This document shows positions 33,188-43,821 of a stretch of 64,000 nt of DNA, in pieces; position 1 is the first letter of the stretch; each line of letters begins with the position of its first letter. The position numbers and the translations under genes were made by a program. The notes below the pieces were generated by a model, which made no database searches, was not told the DNA's origin, and saw nothing but the letters and a program-made list of their open reading frames with translations. This DNA comes from Pseudomonas wadenswilerensis (lineage in GTDB: Bacteria; Pseudomonadota; Gammaproteobacteria; Pseudomonadales; Pseudomonadaceae): NCBI RefSeq assembly GCF_900497695.1, contig NZ_UIDD01000007.1:434001-498000 (forward strand), written 5' to 3'.

Positions 33188-34209
33188 TGTTCAGCCTGTC
33201 GCCGGTTTCGCGCAGGCGCCTGCAGCGCTTTCGGCGCAATCGCCGGGGCTGGGTTTCGCTGTGGCTGTTTGCCTTGTTGCTGCTGGTGAGCCTGGGCGCG
33301 GAACTGGTGGCCAACGACAAGCCGTTGCTGCTGGGCTATCAGGGCCAGCTGTATCTCCCGGCATTCAAGCGCTACAGCGAACAGCAATTCGGCGGCCAGC
33401 TACCGTTTCAGCCGGACTATCGCAGCCAGTACGTACGCCAGCTAATCGAGGGTCAGGGCGGCTGGATGCTGTTTGCACCGGTGCCCTTCAGCGCCGATAC
33501 GCCGAATTACGATTTGTTGGTACCCGCACCCAGCCCGCCGTCTGCGGTCAACTGGCTGGGCACCGACGACCAGGCCCGGGATGTGCTGGCGCGGGTACTG
33601 TATGGCACCCGGGTATCGATACTGTTTGCCCTGGCGCTGACGGCGATCAGCACGCTGATCGGCATCGCCGCCGGCGCCTTGCAGGGCTACCACGGTGGTT
33701 GGGTCGATCTGATCGGGCAGCGTCTGCTGGAAGTCTGGTCGGGCCTGCCGGTGTTGTATCTGCTGATCATCCTCAGCGGCTTTGTCGAGCCGAATTTCTG
33801 GTGGCTGCTGGGGATCATGGCGCTGTTTTCCTGGCTGGCGCTGGTGGATGTGGTGCGCGCCGAGTTCCTCCGTGGACGCAACCTCGAGTACGTGCTGGCC
33901 GCCCGCGCCCTGGGCCTGCCGGACCGTTGGGTGATCCTGCGGCACATCCTGCCCAACGCCATGAACGCCACCCTGACCTACCTGCCGTTCATCCTTACCG
34001 GCGCGATCACCACCCTCACCGCCCTGGATTTTCTCGGCTTCGGCATGCCGGCCGGCAGCGCGTCGCTGGGTGAGCTGGTGACCCAGGGCAAGCAGCATTT
34101 GCAGGCTCCGTGGCTGGGCTTTACCGCGTTCTTTGCCCTGGCATTGATATTGTCGCTGTTGGTGTTCATAGGCGATGCCTTGCGCGAAGCCTTCGATCCA
34201 CGGGCATAA
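33187..34209 (+). CDS. ABC importer permease, YejE-like
   Basis: A 340-residue DppC/YejE-type permease with a long N-terminal periplasmic region between helix 1 and helix 2 (about residues 45-125, containing NWLGTDDQARDVLARVLYGT), normal for YejE. The ATPase-contact loop VRAEFLRGRNLEYVLAARAL is present. No ATPase gene (YejF) follows; the next gene is a sigma-54 activator 29 bases downstream. The transporter therefore needs an ATPase encoded elsewhere. Confidence 0.9.
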   Translation: MFSLSPVSRRRLQRFRRNRRGWVSLWLFALLLLVSLGAELVANDKPLLLGYQGQLYLPAFKRYSEQQFGGQLPFQPDYRSQYVRQLIEGQGGWMLFAPVPFSADTPNYDLLVPAPSPPSAVNWLGTDDQARDVLARVLYGTRVSILFALALTAISTLIGIAAGALQGYHGGWVDLIGQRLLEVWSGLPVLYLLIILSGFVEPNFWWLLGIMALFSWLALVDVVRAEFLRGRNLEYVLAARALGLPDRWVILRHILPNAMNATLTYLPFILTGAITTLTALDFLGFGMPAGSASLGELVTQGKQHLQAPWLGFTAFFALALILSLLVFIGDALREAFDPRA

Positions 34210-34238
34210 TCGCAGCCTTTACCCCGGCGGAGCGGCCC

Positions 34239-35630
34239 ATGCAGGACAGTGACAGCCTCAAGGACTATCAGCAGGTGCGCCTGCTGGCGATTCGTTCGCT
34301 GTTCGAGATCATCGAGCAGTCCAGCGAAGGCACGATCATCGTCGACCGTGATGCGCGCATCGTCTGGATGAACGAGCGCTATGCCCGGCGCTTTGGCCTT
34401 GAAGACGCCAGCAGCGCCATCGGCCAACCGTGCGAAAGTGTCATCCCCGGCAGCCTGATGCGCGACGTGGTGAACAACGGCCGACCGATCCTGTTGGACA
34501 TGCTCGACACCCCCAAGGAGCCGCTGGTGGTGATGCGCCTGCCGGTGCACGACGCTGCCGGCAAGCTGATCGGCGCCATCGGTTTTGCCCTGTTCGACGA
34601 GCTGCGCAGCCTCTCGCCGCTGCTCAAGCGCTACGCCAGCATGCAGCAGGAACTGGCCTCGACCCGCTCGTTGCTGCGCGCCCGCCAGGCCAAATACAGC
34701 TTTGCCCAGTTCATCGGCACCAGCGCCGCCAGCCTTGAGGTCAAGCGCCGCGCCCGGCGTGGCGCCAGCAGTGATTCCCCGGTGTTGCTGCTGGGCGAGA
34801 CCGGCACCGGCAAGGAGCTGCTGGCCCACGCCATCCATGCTGCCTCGCCGCGGGCGCACAAGGCGTTTGTCAGCATCAACAGTGCGGCGATTCCCGAAAC
34901 CCTGCTCGAAGCCGAGTTCTTCGGTACCGCCCCGGGTGCCTTTACCGGTGCCGAGCGCAAGGGCCGCCCGGGCAAATTGCAGATTGCCGAGGGCGGTACC
35001 TTGTTCCTCGATGAGATCGGCGACATGCCCTTGCCCCTGCAAAGCAAGTTGCTGCGGGTGCTGCAGGAAAAGGAATACGAGCCGGTGGGTTCCAACCAGA
35101 TGATCCAGAGCGATGTGCGGATCATCGCCGCGACCTCCACCGACCTGCAGGCGGCCATGGCCCGTGGCGAGTTCCGTGCCGACCTGTACTACCGGCTCAA
35201 TGTGCTGCCGATCCAGGTGCCGCCGTTGCGTGAGCGGCTGGACGATTTGCCGGCACTGAGCGAAGCCATTCTTGAAGAGCTGGGCAGCCAGCACGAGCTG
35301 GAAGATGAAGCCCAGGCGCTGCTGGCCCGGCATGCCTGGCCGGGCAATATCCGTGAGCTGCGCAATGTGCTGGAACGAACGACCTTGCTGACGGATCAAT
35401 TGCGTTTGGGGGTGCGGGATGTGCAGGCGGCGCTGGGCAACCTGGCGCCGCTGCAGGTCCAGGCGCCGCAAGTGAACTATAAACAGGCCTGTGCCGAGTT
35501 TGAGCGGCAGTTACTCGAAAACACCCTGGCGCGCTGTGCCGGGAATGTACCGGAAGCGGCGCGGCAGCTGGGGTTGGGGCGGTCGACGCTGTACAAGAAA
35601 CTGGTGGCGCTGGGAATCAAGTCCCAATAA
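34239..35630 (+). CDS. Sigma-54-dependent activator with PAS sensor domain
   Basis: A 463-residue enhancer-binding protein. PAS domain at residues 20-130 (EGTIIVDRDARIVWMNERY), AAA+ domain with Walker A GETGTGKE, sigma-54 contact loop GAFTGA, Walker B GGTLFLDEIGD and arginine finger region FRADLYYRLNVLP, then a Fis-type HTH (PEAARQLGLGRSTLYKKL). It should sense a small molecule and activate the downstream operon, which has two matching dyads and a -24/-12 promoter. In P. putida the equivalent gene lies in front of the same 3-hydroxybutyrate genes. Confidence 0.92.
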   Translation: MQDSDSLKDYQQVRLLAIRSLFEIIEQSSEGTIIVDRDARIVWMNERYARRFGLEDASSAIGQPCESVIPGSLMRDVVNNGRPILLDMLDTPKEPLVVMRLPVHDAAGKLIGAIGFALFDELRSLSPLLKRYASMQQELASTRSLLRARQAKYSFAQFIGTSAASLEVKRRARRGASSDSPVLLLGETGTGKELLAHAIHAASPRAHKAFVSINSAAIPETLLEAEFFGTAPGAFTGAERKGRPGKLQIAEGGTLFLDEIGDMPLPLQSKLLRVLQEKEYEPVGSNQMIQSDVRIIAATSTDLQAAMARGEFRADLYYRLNVLPIQVPPLRERLDDLPALSEAILEELGSQHELEDEAQALLARHAWPGNIRELRNVLERTTLLTDQLRLGVRDVQAALGNLAPLQVQAPQVNYKQACAEFERQLLENTLARCAGNVPEAARQLGLGRSTLYKKLVALGIKSQ

Positions 35631-35638
35631 CTGGAATC

Positions 35639-35658
35639 AAGTCTCTTATTAGAGACTT
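35639..35658. promoter_or_regulatory. Upstream activator site 1 (dyad GTCTC-N6-GAGAC)
   Basis: AAGTCTCTTATTAGAGACTT is a perfect 20-bp palindrome eight bases after the regulator stop and about 165 bases before the sigma-54 promoter, the usual distance for an enhancer site. Confidence 0.7.
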
Positions 35659-35670
35659 ATGCCTATCCCT

Positions 35671-35739
35671 ATGGGAGCCGGCCTTGCCAGGCTTGGGGCT
35701 GCTTTGCAGCCCATCGCCGGCAAGGCCGGCTCCCACAGG
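35671..35739. repeat. Paired inverted REP elements between the two activator sites
   Basis: ATGGGAGCCGGCCTTGCC and an inverted partner ending GGCCGGCTCCCACAG lie precisely between the two GTCTC dyads, so the REP pair may have inserted into an older regulatory region. Confidence 0.85.
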
Positions 35740-35741
35740 GC

Positions 35742-35761
35742 TTGTCTCAACATAGAGACAA
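35742..35761. promoter_or_regulatory. Upstream activator site 2 (dyad GTCTC-N6-GAGAC)
   Basis: TTGTCTCAACATAGAGACAA shares the GTCTC-N6-GAGAC core and total length of site 1. It ends about 60 bases before the -24 element. Confidence 0.7.
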
Positions 35762-35821
35762 ATTCAATTAAATTCATTAAAGAATTCACTTTTTACCTTT
35801 AAATTCAATAGCTTATAAACA

Positions 35822-35837
35822 TGGCACGATTCCCGCT
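35822..35837 (+). promoter_or_regulatory. Sigma-54 (-24/-12) promoter of the ketone-body operon
   Basis: TGGCACGATTCCCGCT contains TGGCAC at -24 and GC at -12 with the required spacing between the GG and GC pairs. It lies 47 bases before the permease start and downstream of a sigma-54 activator gene. Confidence 0.75.
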
Positions 35838-35884
35838 ATCTCCTCCTAACCAACAAAAACAAGATGCACCCAAGGAGACACTCG

Positions 35885-37276
35885 ATGAGTGTGATCATCG
35901 CCCTGGCAGCCCTGGCGCTGCTGATGCTGGCTGCCTACCGTGGTTATAGCGTTATCCTCTTCGCCCCCATTGCCGCCCTTGGCGCGGTGCTGTTGACTGA
36001 CCCTTCCGCAGTCGCCCCGGCCTTTACCGGGGTGTTCATGGAAAAGATGGTCGGTTTCATCAAACTGTACTTTCCGGTGTTCCTGCTCGGCGCCGTGTTC
36101 GGCAAGCTGATCGAGCTGTCGGGCTTCTCGCGTTCGATCGTCGCCGCCGCCATCCGCCTGCTCGGCACCCGTCAGGCGATGCTGGTGATCGTGCTGGTCT
36201 GCGCCCTGCTCACCTACGGCGGTGTGTCGCTGTTCGTGGTGGTGTTTGCGGTGTACCCGTTTGCCGCCGAGATGTTCTGCCAGAGCAATATCCCCAAGCG
36301 CCTGATCCCGGCCACCATCGCCCTGGGGGCGTTTTCCTTCACCATGGATGCGCTGCCCGGCACCCCGCAGATCCAGAACATCATCCCCAGCACCTTCTTC
36401 AACACCACCGCCTGGGCCGCGCCCTGGCTGGGCCTGATCGGCACCCTGTTCGTGTTCTGCACCGGCATGCTCTACCTGCAGCGCCAGCGCAACAAGGCCC
36501 AGCGCGCCGGTGAAGGCTATGGCAGCGAGCTGCGCAACGAGCCGGAAACCGCCGCCGACCTCACCCTGCCCAACCCGCTGCTGGCGTTGTCGCCGCTGCT
36601 GCTGGTGGGGGTGATGAACCTGCTGTTCACCCACTGGATTCCGGCCTGGTACGGCAAGACCCATAGCCTCAGCCTGCCGGGCATGAGCACGCCGGTGCAG
36701 ACCGATATCGCCAAGCTCACGGCGATCTGGGCGGTGGAAGCGGCGTTGCTGCTGGGCATCCTGCTGGTGCTGGTGGCAGGTTTCGGCGCGATCAAGAACC
36801 GCCTGGCCGAGGGCAGCAAAAGCGCGGTGAGCGGCGCCTTGCTGGCAGCGATGAACACGGCCTCCGAATATGGCTTTGGCGCGGTGATCGCCTCGCTGCC
36901 GGGGTTTCTGGTGCTGGCCGATGCACTGCGGGCCATCCCTAACCCGCTGGTCAACGAAGCGATTACCGTGACCTTGCTGGCCGGTATCACCGGCTCCGCT
37001 TCTGGCGGCATGAGCATCGCCCTGGCGGCGATGTCCGACAGTTTTATTGCCGCCGCCAACGCCGCCAACATTCCCCTTGAAGTGCTGCACCGGGTCGCAG
37101 CCATGGCCAGCGGCGGCATGGACACCCTGCCGCACAACGGCGCGGTGATCACCCTGCTGGCGGTCACCGGCCTGACCCACCGCGAGGCCTACAAGGATAT
37201 TTTCGGCATTACCCTGATCAAGACCCTGGCGGTGTTCGTGGTGATTGCTACGTTCTATGCCACCGGTATCGTTTAA
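35885..37276 (+). CDS. GntP-family permease, probable 3-hydroxybutyrate importer
   Basis: A 463-residue inner-membrane transporter with about twelve hydrophobic segments. The GntP family is indicated by the N-terminus, LPGTPQIQNIIPSTFF, NTASEYGFGAVIASLPGF and MASGGMDTLPHNGAV. The family carries gluconate and other hydroxy acids. Because it is the first gene of a sigma-54-driven operon with 3-hydroxybutyrate dehydrogenase and acetoacetyl-CoA synthetase, it most likely imports D-3-hydroxybutyrate. AAGGAG precedes ATG 35885. Confidence 0.9.
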   Translation: MSVIIALAALALLMLAAYRGYSVILFAPIAALGAVLLTDPSAVAPAFTGVFMEKMVGFIKLYFPVFLLGAVFGKLIELSGFSRSIVAAAIRLLGTRQAMLVIVLVCALLTYGGVSLFVVVFAVYPFAAEMFCQSNIPKRLIPATIALGAFSFTMDALPGTPQIQNIIPSTFFNTTAWAAPWLGLIGTLFVFCTGMLYLQRQRNKAQRAGEGYGSELRNEPETAADLTLPNPLLALSPLLLVGVMNLLFTHWIPAWYGKTHSLSLPGMSTPVQTDIAKLTAIWAVEAALLLGILLVLVAGFGAIKNRLAEGSKSAVSGALLAAMNTASEYGFGAVIASLPGFLVLADALRAIPNPLVNEAITVTLLAGITGSASGGMSIALAAMSDSFIAAANAANIPLEVLHRVAAMASGGMDTLPHNGAVITLLAVTGLTHREAYKDIFGITLIKTLAVFVVIATFYATGIV

Positions 37277-37286
37277 GGAGCACCCT

Positions 37287-38057
37287 ATGAGTCTCATCGG
37301 CAAGACAGCAGTCGTCACCGGCTCTACCAGCGGCATCGGCCTGGGCATTGCCCAGGTATTGGCCAAGGCCGGCGCCAACCTGATCCTCAATGGCTTTGGC
37401 GATGCCAGCGCGGCGATTGCCGAAGTCGCCCGCCACGGTACCCGGGTCGGCCATCACCCGGCGGACCTCAGCGACGTGGCGCAAATCCAGGACCTGTTCA
37501 CCTACGCGATGCGCGAGTTCGGCGGCGTCGACATTCTCGTCAACAATGCCGGCATCCAGCATGTGGCGGCGGTCGAAGACTTCCCGGTGGAGCGCTGGGA
37601 TTCGATCATCGCCGTCAACCTGTCGGCCGTGTTCCATGGTACCCGCCTGGTGCTGCCGGGCATGCGCGCGCGCAACTGGGGGCGGATCGTCAACATCGCG
37701 TCGGTGCATGGCCAGGTCGGCTCCACCGGCAAGGCTGCGTATGTGGCGGCCAAGCACGGGGTGGTGGGCCTGACCAAGGTGGTCGGGCTGGAAACCGCCA
37801 CCAGCAACATTACCTGCAACGCGATTTGCCCGGGTTGGGTGCTGACGCCGCTGGTGCAGAAACAGATCGATGACCGTGCCGCCAACGGTGTCGATCCGCA
37901 GCAGGCCCAGCACGATCTGCTGGCCGAGAAGCAGCCGTCTTTGGCCTTCGTCACTCCCGAACACCTGGGTGAGCTGGTATTGTTCCTCTGTAGCGAGGCT
38001 GGCAGTCAGGTTCGTGGCGCTGCCTGGAACATCGATGGCGGCTGGCTGGCCCAGTGA
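37287..38057 (+). CDS. hbdH: D-3-hydroxybutyrate dehydrogenase
   Basis: A 256-residue short-chain dehydrogenase. TGSTSGIGLGIA binds NAD, NNAGIQ follows, the active site is VHGQVGSTGKAAYVAAKHG (Tyr-x3-Lys), and ICPGWVLTPLVQKQI is characteristic of 3-hydroxybutyrate dehydrogenases. It oxidises 3-hydroxybutyrate to acetoacetate. Start at ATG 37287 after AAGGAG, ten bases after the permease stop. The product would be used by acetoacetyl-CoA synthetase encoded at 38718. Confidence 0.92.
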   Translation: MSLIGKTAVVTGSTSGIGLGIAQVLAKAGANLILNGFGDASAAIAEVARHGTRVGHHPADLSDVAQIQDLFTYAMREFGGVDILVNNAGIQHVAAVEDFPVERWDSIIAVNLSAVFHGTRLVLPGMRARNWGRIVNIASVHGQVGSTGKAAYVAAKHGVVGLTKVVGLETATSNITCNAICPGWVLTPLVQKQIDDRAANGVDPQQAQHDLLAEKQPSLAFVTPEHLGELVLFLCSEAGSQVRGAAWNIDGGWLAQ

Positions 38058-38114
38058 CGGGCAGCCTGGCAACCTGGCTGCGGCATCGTGTTTTTTGACC
38101 TGCAAGGAGGCCTT

Positions 38115-38594
38115 ATGCGCCCACTCTCCCTCACCGCGTTGTTCACCCTGACCCTGGCAGTCGGTACTTCGGTACAGGCCGCCAGCCTCAAGGACGTGGC
38201 GCCCTACCCCGAGGCCGAAAAAGGCTTTACCCGCCAGGTGATCCACCTGCCAAAGCAGGCTGACGAGTCGGCCTACAAACTCGAAGTGCTGGCTGGCAAG
38301 CAACTGGAAGTCGACTGCAACCGCCAGCACCTGGGCGGCAACCTCGAAGAGCAGACCCTGCAAGGTTGGGGTTACAACTACTACCGTCTGGAAAAAGTCA
38401 TGGGCCCGGCCTCGACCTTGATGGCCTGCCCGGACGGCAAGAAAAAACAGGCATTCGTGCCGGTGGTCGGCGAAGGTTTTATGCTGCGTTACAACAGCAA
38501 GTTGCCGGTGGTGGTGTACGTGCCGGAAGGCGTTGAAGTGCGTTACCGCGTCTGGTCGGCCTCGAACAAAGTGAAAAAAGCTACAGTGGAATAA
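38115..38594 (+). CDS. eco: Ecotin, periplasmic serine protease inhibitor
   Basis: A 159-residue ecotin with a signal peptide ([22 protein letters not shown]). Diagnostic segments are [22 protein letters not shown], the reactive-site loop [11 protein letters not shown] with Met as P1 residue (as in E. coli ecotin), and [21 protein letters not shown]. Ecotin dimerises and inhibits trypsin-fold proteases, protecting from host or competitor enzymes. Its position inside a ketone-body operon is unexpected for its role. Confidence 0.93.
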   Translation: MRPLSLTALFTLTLAVGTSVQAASLKDVAPYPEAEKGFTRQVIHLPKQADESAYKLEVLAGKQLEVDCNRQHLGGNLEEQTLQGWGYNYYRLEKVMGPASTLMACPDGKKKQAFVPVVGEGFMLRYNSKLPVVVYVPEGVEVRYRVWSASNKVKKATVE

Positions 38595-38604
38595 AGCACT
38601 GCTG

Positions 38605-38676
38605 ATCGCTGGCAATGCCAGCTCCCACAGGAATCGAGTGAACCCAGATCTTGTGGGAGCCGACGTTGCCAGCGAT
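38605..38676. repeat. Paired inverted REP elements (BIME)
   Basis: ATCGCTGGCAATGCCAGCTC and an inverted partner lie between ecotin and acetoacetyl-CoA synthetase; the arms are more diverged than in other pairs here. Confidence 0.8.
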
Positions 38677-38717
38677 GGGGTGCGAGCAGCCCTGGCCAAC
38701 CGCAAAAAGGAACGCCC

Positions 38718-40679
<1,962 letters not shown>

Positions 40680-40714
40680 TGCGCGGTTTTTACCCTTTGC
40701 GAAGGTAGGTTGAG

Positions 40715-40990
40715 ATGAAAGCACAGGCCCGGCATATTCTGGTCAAGACCGCTGAAGAGGCCGAACAGCTCAAGCAACGCATCGCCAAGGGCGAGGCATT
40801 CGATGTGCTGGCCAAGAAGTACTCCACGTGCCCGTCAGGCAAGCGCGGCGGCGACCTGGGCGAAGTGCGGCCGGGGCAGATGGTCGGCGCCATCGACCAG
40901 GTCATTTTCAAGAAACCGCTGCGTACCGTGCACGGCCCGATCAAGAGCAAGTTCGGCTATCACCTGGTGCAGGTGTTCTACCGCGATTAA
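40715..40990 (+). CDS. Small parvulin peptidyl-prolyl isomerase, second copy
   Basis: A 91-residue cytoplasmic parvulin (ARHILVKTAEEAEQL, STCPSGKRGGDLGEVRPGQMV, KSKFGYHLVQVF). It is clearly related to the one at 29904 but more basic, so the two are old paralogues rather than a recent duplication. GAAGGTAGGT precedes the ATG. Its stop overlaps the convergent DUF1652 gene by four bases. Confidence 0.92.
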   Translation: MKAQARHILVKTAEEAEQLKQRIAKGEAFDVLAKKYSTCPSGKRGGDLGEVRPGQMVGAIDQVIFKKPLRTVHGPIKSKFGYHLVQVFYRD

Positions 40991-41247
40991 AGGCTGTCGC
41001 GGCGCCGCTGCGAGCGTTGATTACGCTGATCTTCAAGGTCATTGCGCAGGCCGACGATCAGGTTGGAAATCGCCCGGCTGCTGGTCAGTTGCTCGGCACT
41101 GATGCCGGTGACCAACAGGTCGACCCGCTCGCAGCTGCGGTCGAACACCCGCACGGTCAGTGAACGGTCGGCGGCCAGGGTGCACTGGCAGCGGGTGGGT
41201 AAAAAACTGCTTTCTATGATGTTGCGCAACTCCAGGGTCGAGAGCAT
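40987..41247 (-). CDS. DUF1652 protein
   Basis: An 86-residue small soluble protein of the Pseudomonas-specific DUF1652 family (MLSTLELRNIIESSFLPTRC, LTVRVFDRSCERVDLLVTG, SRAISNLIVGLRNDL). No function is known to me. An AAGGAG lies upstream of the ATG at 41247. It is convergent with the parvulin gene and divergent from the autotransporter. Confidence 0.85.
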   Translation of the reverse strand: MLSTLELRNIIESSFLPTRCQCTLAADRSLTVRVFDRSCERVDLLVTGISAEQLTSSRAISNLIVGLRNDLEDQRNQRSQRRRDSL

Positions 41248-41523
41248 CGGTACGTCTCCTTGGCAGGTGGCGGACAGCGGTTCCGTGTTGCCCGGTCCAG
41301 CTGCAAGACTAGGTCATATTTCCCAATCGAATCAGACCCTTTCACTATAAGCACCTGAGGCTTTTGCCGGCTGCGGGGCAGTAGCGGCCATTCGCCACCT
41401 AGCATTTTTGCCAGTTGTCGATATTTCTGTTTGCTCTATACATCAACGCAGACCCCGTCCAGCGCTCACAGGGAAGCTGGATCTGCAGTGGTCAGCGCCC
41501 TGTATGGAAATGGAGCCTGCCTG

Positions 41524-43821
41524 ATGCGAGCCTCGCTTATCGTGGTACTTAGCGCCCTGCCTTTGACTGCCTTGGCACAAAACCTTGTTGTCGGCCAAGG
41601 CCAGACTCTAGGCGCCCAGGTCCAGACATCGGGAATCGATGACTTTCGCATGACCGGCGGGACTATCCAGTCGCTGGCTCAAGGCGACGGTCTTGATACC
41701 TTTTTCATGTCTCAGGGATGGATCATCAATTTCTTCGAAGACGGGGACTTTGCAATCTTCACGGGCGGACGTATTGGCCGCGTCAACATGAAGCTGGACG
41801 ACAACACCTTCGACATGTCCGGCGGCACCATCGACGGTAATCTGGTCACCGGCTTTGGCAACGACACCATCATTCTTAGCGGCGGCACCATCGGCGGCAA
41901 CATCAGCACCAGTGGCGGCACCGACACGTTCACCATCACCGGCGGCGAGCTGCTGGGCAACCTGCTGGCCAGTGTCGGCAACGACGTGCTTACCTGGCAA
42001 GGTGGCGGGGTTATACATGGCACGGTGGACATGGGCGGTGATAACGACCAGGCCACGTTGAGCGGCCTGGAGGCCAGCGTCCTGAACATCACGGTCAACG
42101 GTGGCGCCGGCCAGGACACCCTGACCTTCGACAACAGCAAGCCTGTCGGTGGCGCCCTCTATACCAACTGGGAAACGTTCAACCTCAACAACGGCAGTGC
42201 CTTCACCCTCAATGACACCCTGGCCCTTGGCGACGCCGCCAGTGCTAGCGGCGTGGTGAACATCGATGCCAGCAGCAGCCTGGTATCGCAAACGGGTGTT
42301 ATCAGCCCGTTCACCAACGGACAGCCTGTCACCGTGACCAACGCCGGGCTGATCGACCTCAGCAGTGGCGGCAATGCCCAAGGCAGCCTGACTATCAACG
42401 GCAACTACACCGGCAACGGCGGCACGCTTGCACTCAACACGGTGCTGGCCGGCGATGACGCGCCTTCCGATCACCTGGTGGTAAACGGTGGGCTGATTTC
42501 CGGCTCGACCAATCTGCTGATCAATAACTTTGGAGGTACCGGGGCCGCCACTAACGTCAACGGTATTCCCGTGGTGATCGCCGCCAATGGCGCTACCAGT
42601 ACCAATGGAGCATTTGTTCAGACCCAGGTACTGTCAGCTGGTGCCTTCGATTATCGCCTGGTCAAGGGCGGCTCCACTGCCGGTAGTGAGCAGAGCTGGT
42701 TTCTGGTCTCGAGTATCACCGCCCCGCCCGCGCCGCCGCCGGTGGATCAACCTCCTCCGGTCGACCAGCCGCCACCGGTAGTGCCACCGGCAGTTACCCC
42801 GCCGGTATTGGCTCCCGCACCCAATCAACCCGTCCTGTCCATTCCTCCGGCTGGCCAGAGCCTGGTGATCTACCGCCCGGCAGTACCGGTATATGCTGTC
42901 GCGCCGCGGGCCGCCGCGCTGGTATCGCGATTCAACCTGGGCACCTTCCACCAGCGCCACGGCGACCAGACGTCGCTCCGGGAGCAAGGTGCTTTCTCAG
43001 CCAGTTGGGGCCAGGCATATGGCTATAACTTTCACCAGCGCTGGTCCGGCACGGTAAGCCCGAGCCTGGATGGCAATCTCTACGGCTTCAAGGTCGGGCA
43101 GGACCTCTACGCGCAGGTCAGCGAAAGCGGCTACCGCCAGCATATCGGCTTTTACGTCAGCCACAGCCGCCTGGACGGCGACGTCAAGGGCTATGCCCAG
43201 GGCATCCAGGACCGCTCGGTTGGCGACCTGAAGCTGGACGGCGACAGTGTCGGTGCCTACTGGACCCTGATCGCTCCCCTGCAGTGGTATGTTGATGCAG
43301 TGGTGCAATACACCGACCTTGATGGCCGCGCCCGCACCGATCGAGGCGATAAGCTCGACCTGGACGGCGATGCCTGGACCGGCTCGCTCGAATTCGGCTA
43401 CCCCTTCCTGCTGTCGACGGCCTGGACACTGGAGCCCCAGGCACAGTTGATTGCCCAGAAAGTGTCACTCAAAGGCCAACGTGATCAGGTATCCAAGGTT
43501 GACTTTGACAGTGATACCGAGCTGACCGGTCGCCTCGGGCTGCGCCTGGAGGGTGACTTCAAGGCGCAAACCGCAGACTGGCGTCCTTTCCTGCAAGCCA
43601 ACATCTGGCACGTTGACGGTGGCCAGGACACTGTGACCTTTGATGATAGCGACAAGATCGAGACCGATTTCAAAGGCACTTCACTGGAAATCGAAGCTGG
43701 TCTCGTCGCCCAACTGACCAGTAATTTCGCTGTTCAGTTCAGCCTCAACCATCGTCGCAACCTCGATAGCTCGCAACTGGAAGGCACTGGCGCTAACGCC
43801 GGTGTGCGCTTCAGTTTCTAA
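41524..43821 (+). CDS. Autotransporter (type Va secretion) with repeat-rich passenger
   Basis: A 765-residue protein. Signal peptide MRASLIVVLSALPLTALA. Passenger (about 20-430) is built from Gly/Thr/Asp-rich repeats of the type (S/T)GGTI-G-N(I/L) and GNDTxxxSGG, expected to form a beta-helix. A proline-rich linker follows with VDQPPP repeats (about 433-460). The C-terminal 270 residues form an autotransporter barrel ending in NAGVRFSF. No protease motif is apparent, so it is probably an adhesin. GGAG lies a few bases upstream of the ATG. Confidence 0.85.
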   Translation: MRASLIVVLSALPLTALAQNLVVGQGQTLGAQVQTSGIDDFRMTGGTIQSLAQGDGLDTFFMSQGWIINFFEDGDFAIFTGGRIGRVNMKLDDNTFDMSGGTIDGNLVTGFGNDTIILSGGTIGGNISTSGGTDTFTITGGELLGNLLASVGNDVLTWQGGGVIHGTVDMGGDNDQATLSGLEASVLNITVNGGAGQDTLTFDNSKPVGGALYTNWETFNLNNGSAFTLNDTLALGDAASASGVVNIDASSSLVSQTGVISPFTNGQPVTVTNAGLIDLSSGGNAQGSLTINGNYTGNGGTLALNTVLAGDDAPSDHLVVNGGLISGSTNLLINNFGGTGAATNVNGIPVVIAANGATSTNGAFVQTQVLSAGAFDYRLVKGGSTAGSEQSWFLVSSITAPPAPPPVDQPPPVDQPPPVVPPAVTPPVLAPAPNQPVLSIPPAGQSLVIYRPAVPVYAVAPRAAALVSRFNLGTFHQRHGDQTSLREQGAFSASWGQAYGYNFHQRWSGTVSPSLDGNLYGFKVGQDLYAQVSESGYRQHIGFYVSHSRLDGDVKGYAQGIQDRSVGDLKLDGDSVGAYWTLIAPLQWYVDAVVQYTDLDGRARTDRGDKLDLDGDAWTGSLEFGYPFLLSTAWTLEPQAQLIAQKVSLKGQRDQVSKVDFDSDTELTGRLGLRLEGDFKAQTADWRPFLQANIWHVDGGQDTVTFDDSDKIETDFKGTSLEIEAGLVAQLTSNFAVQFSLNHRRNLDSSQLEGTGANAGVRFSF

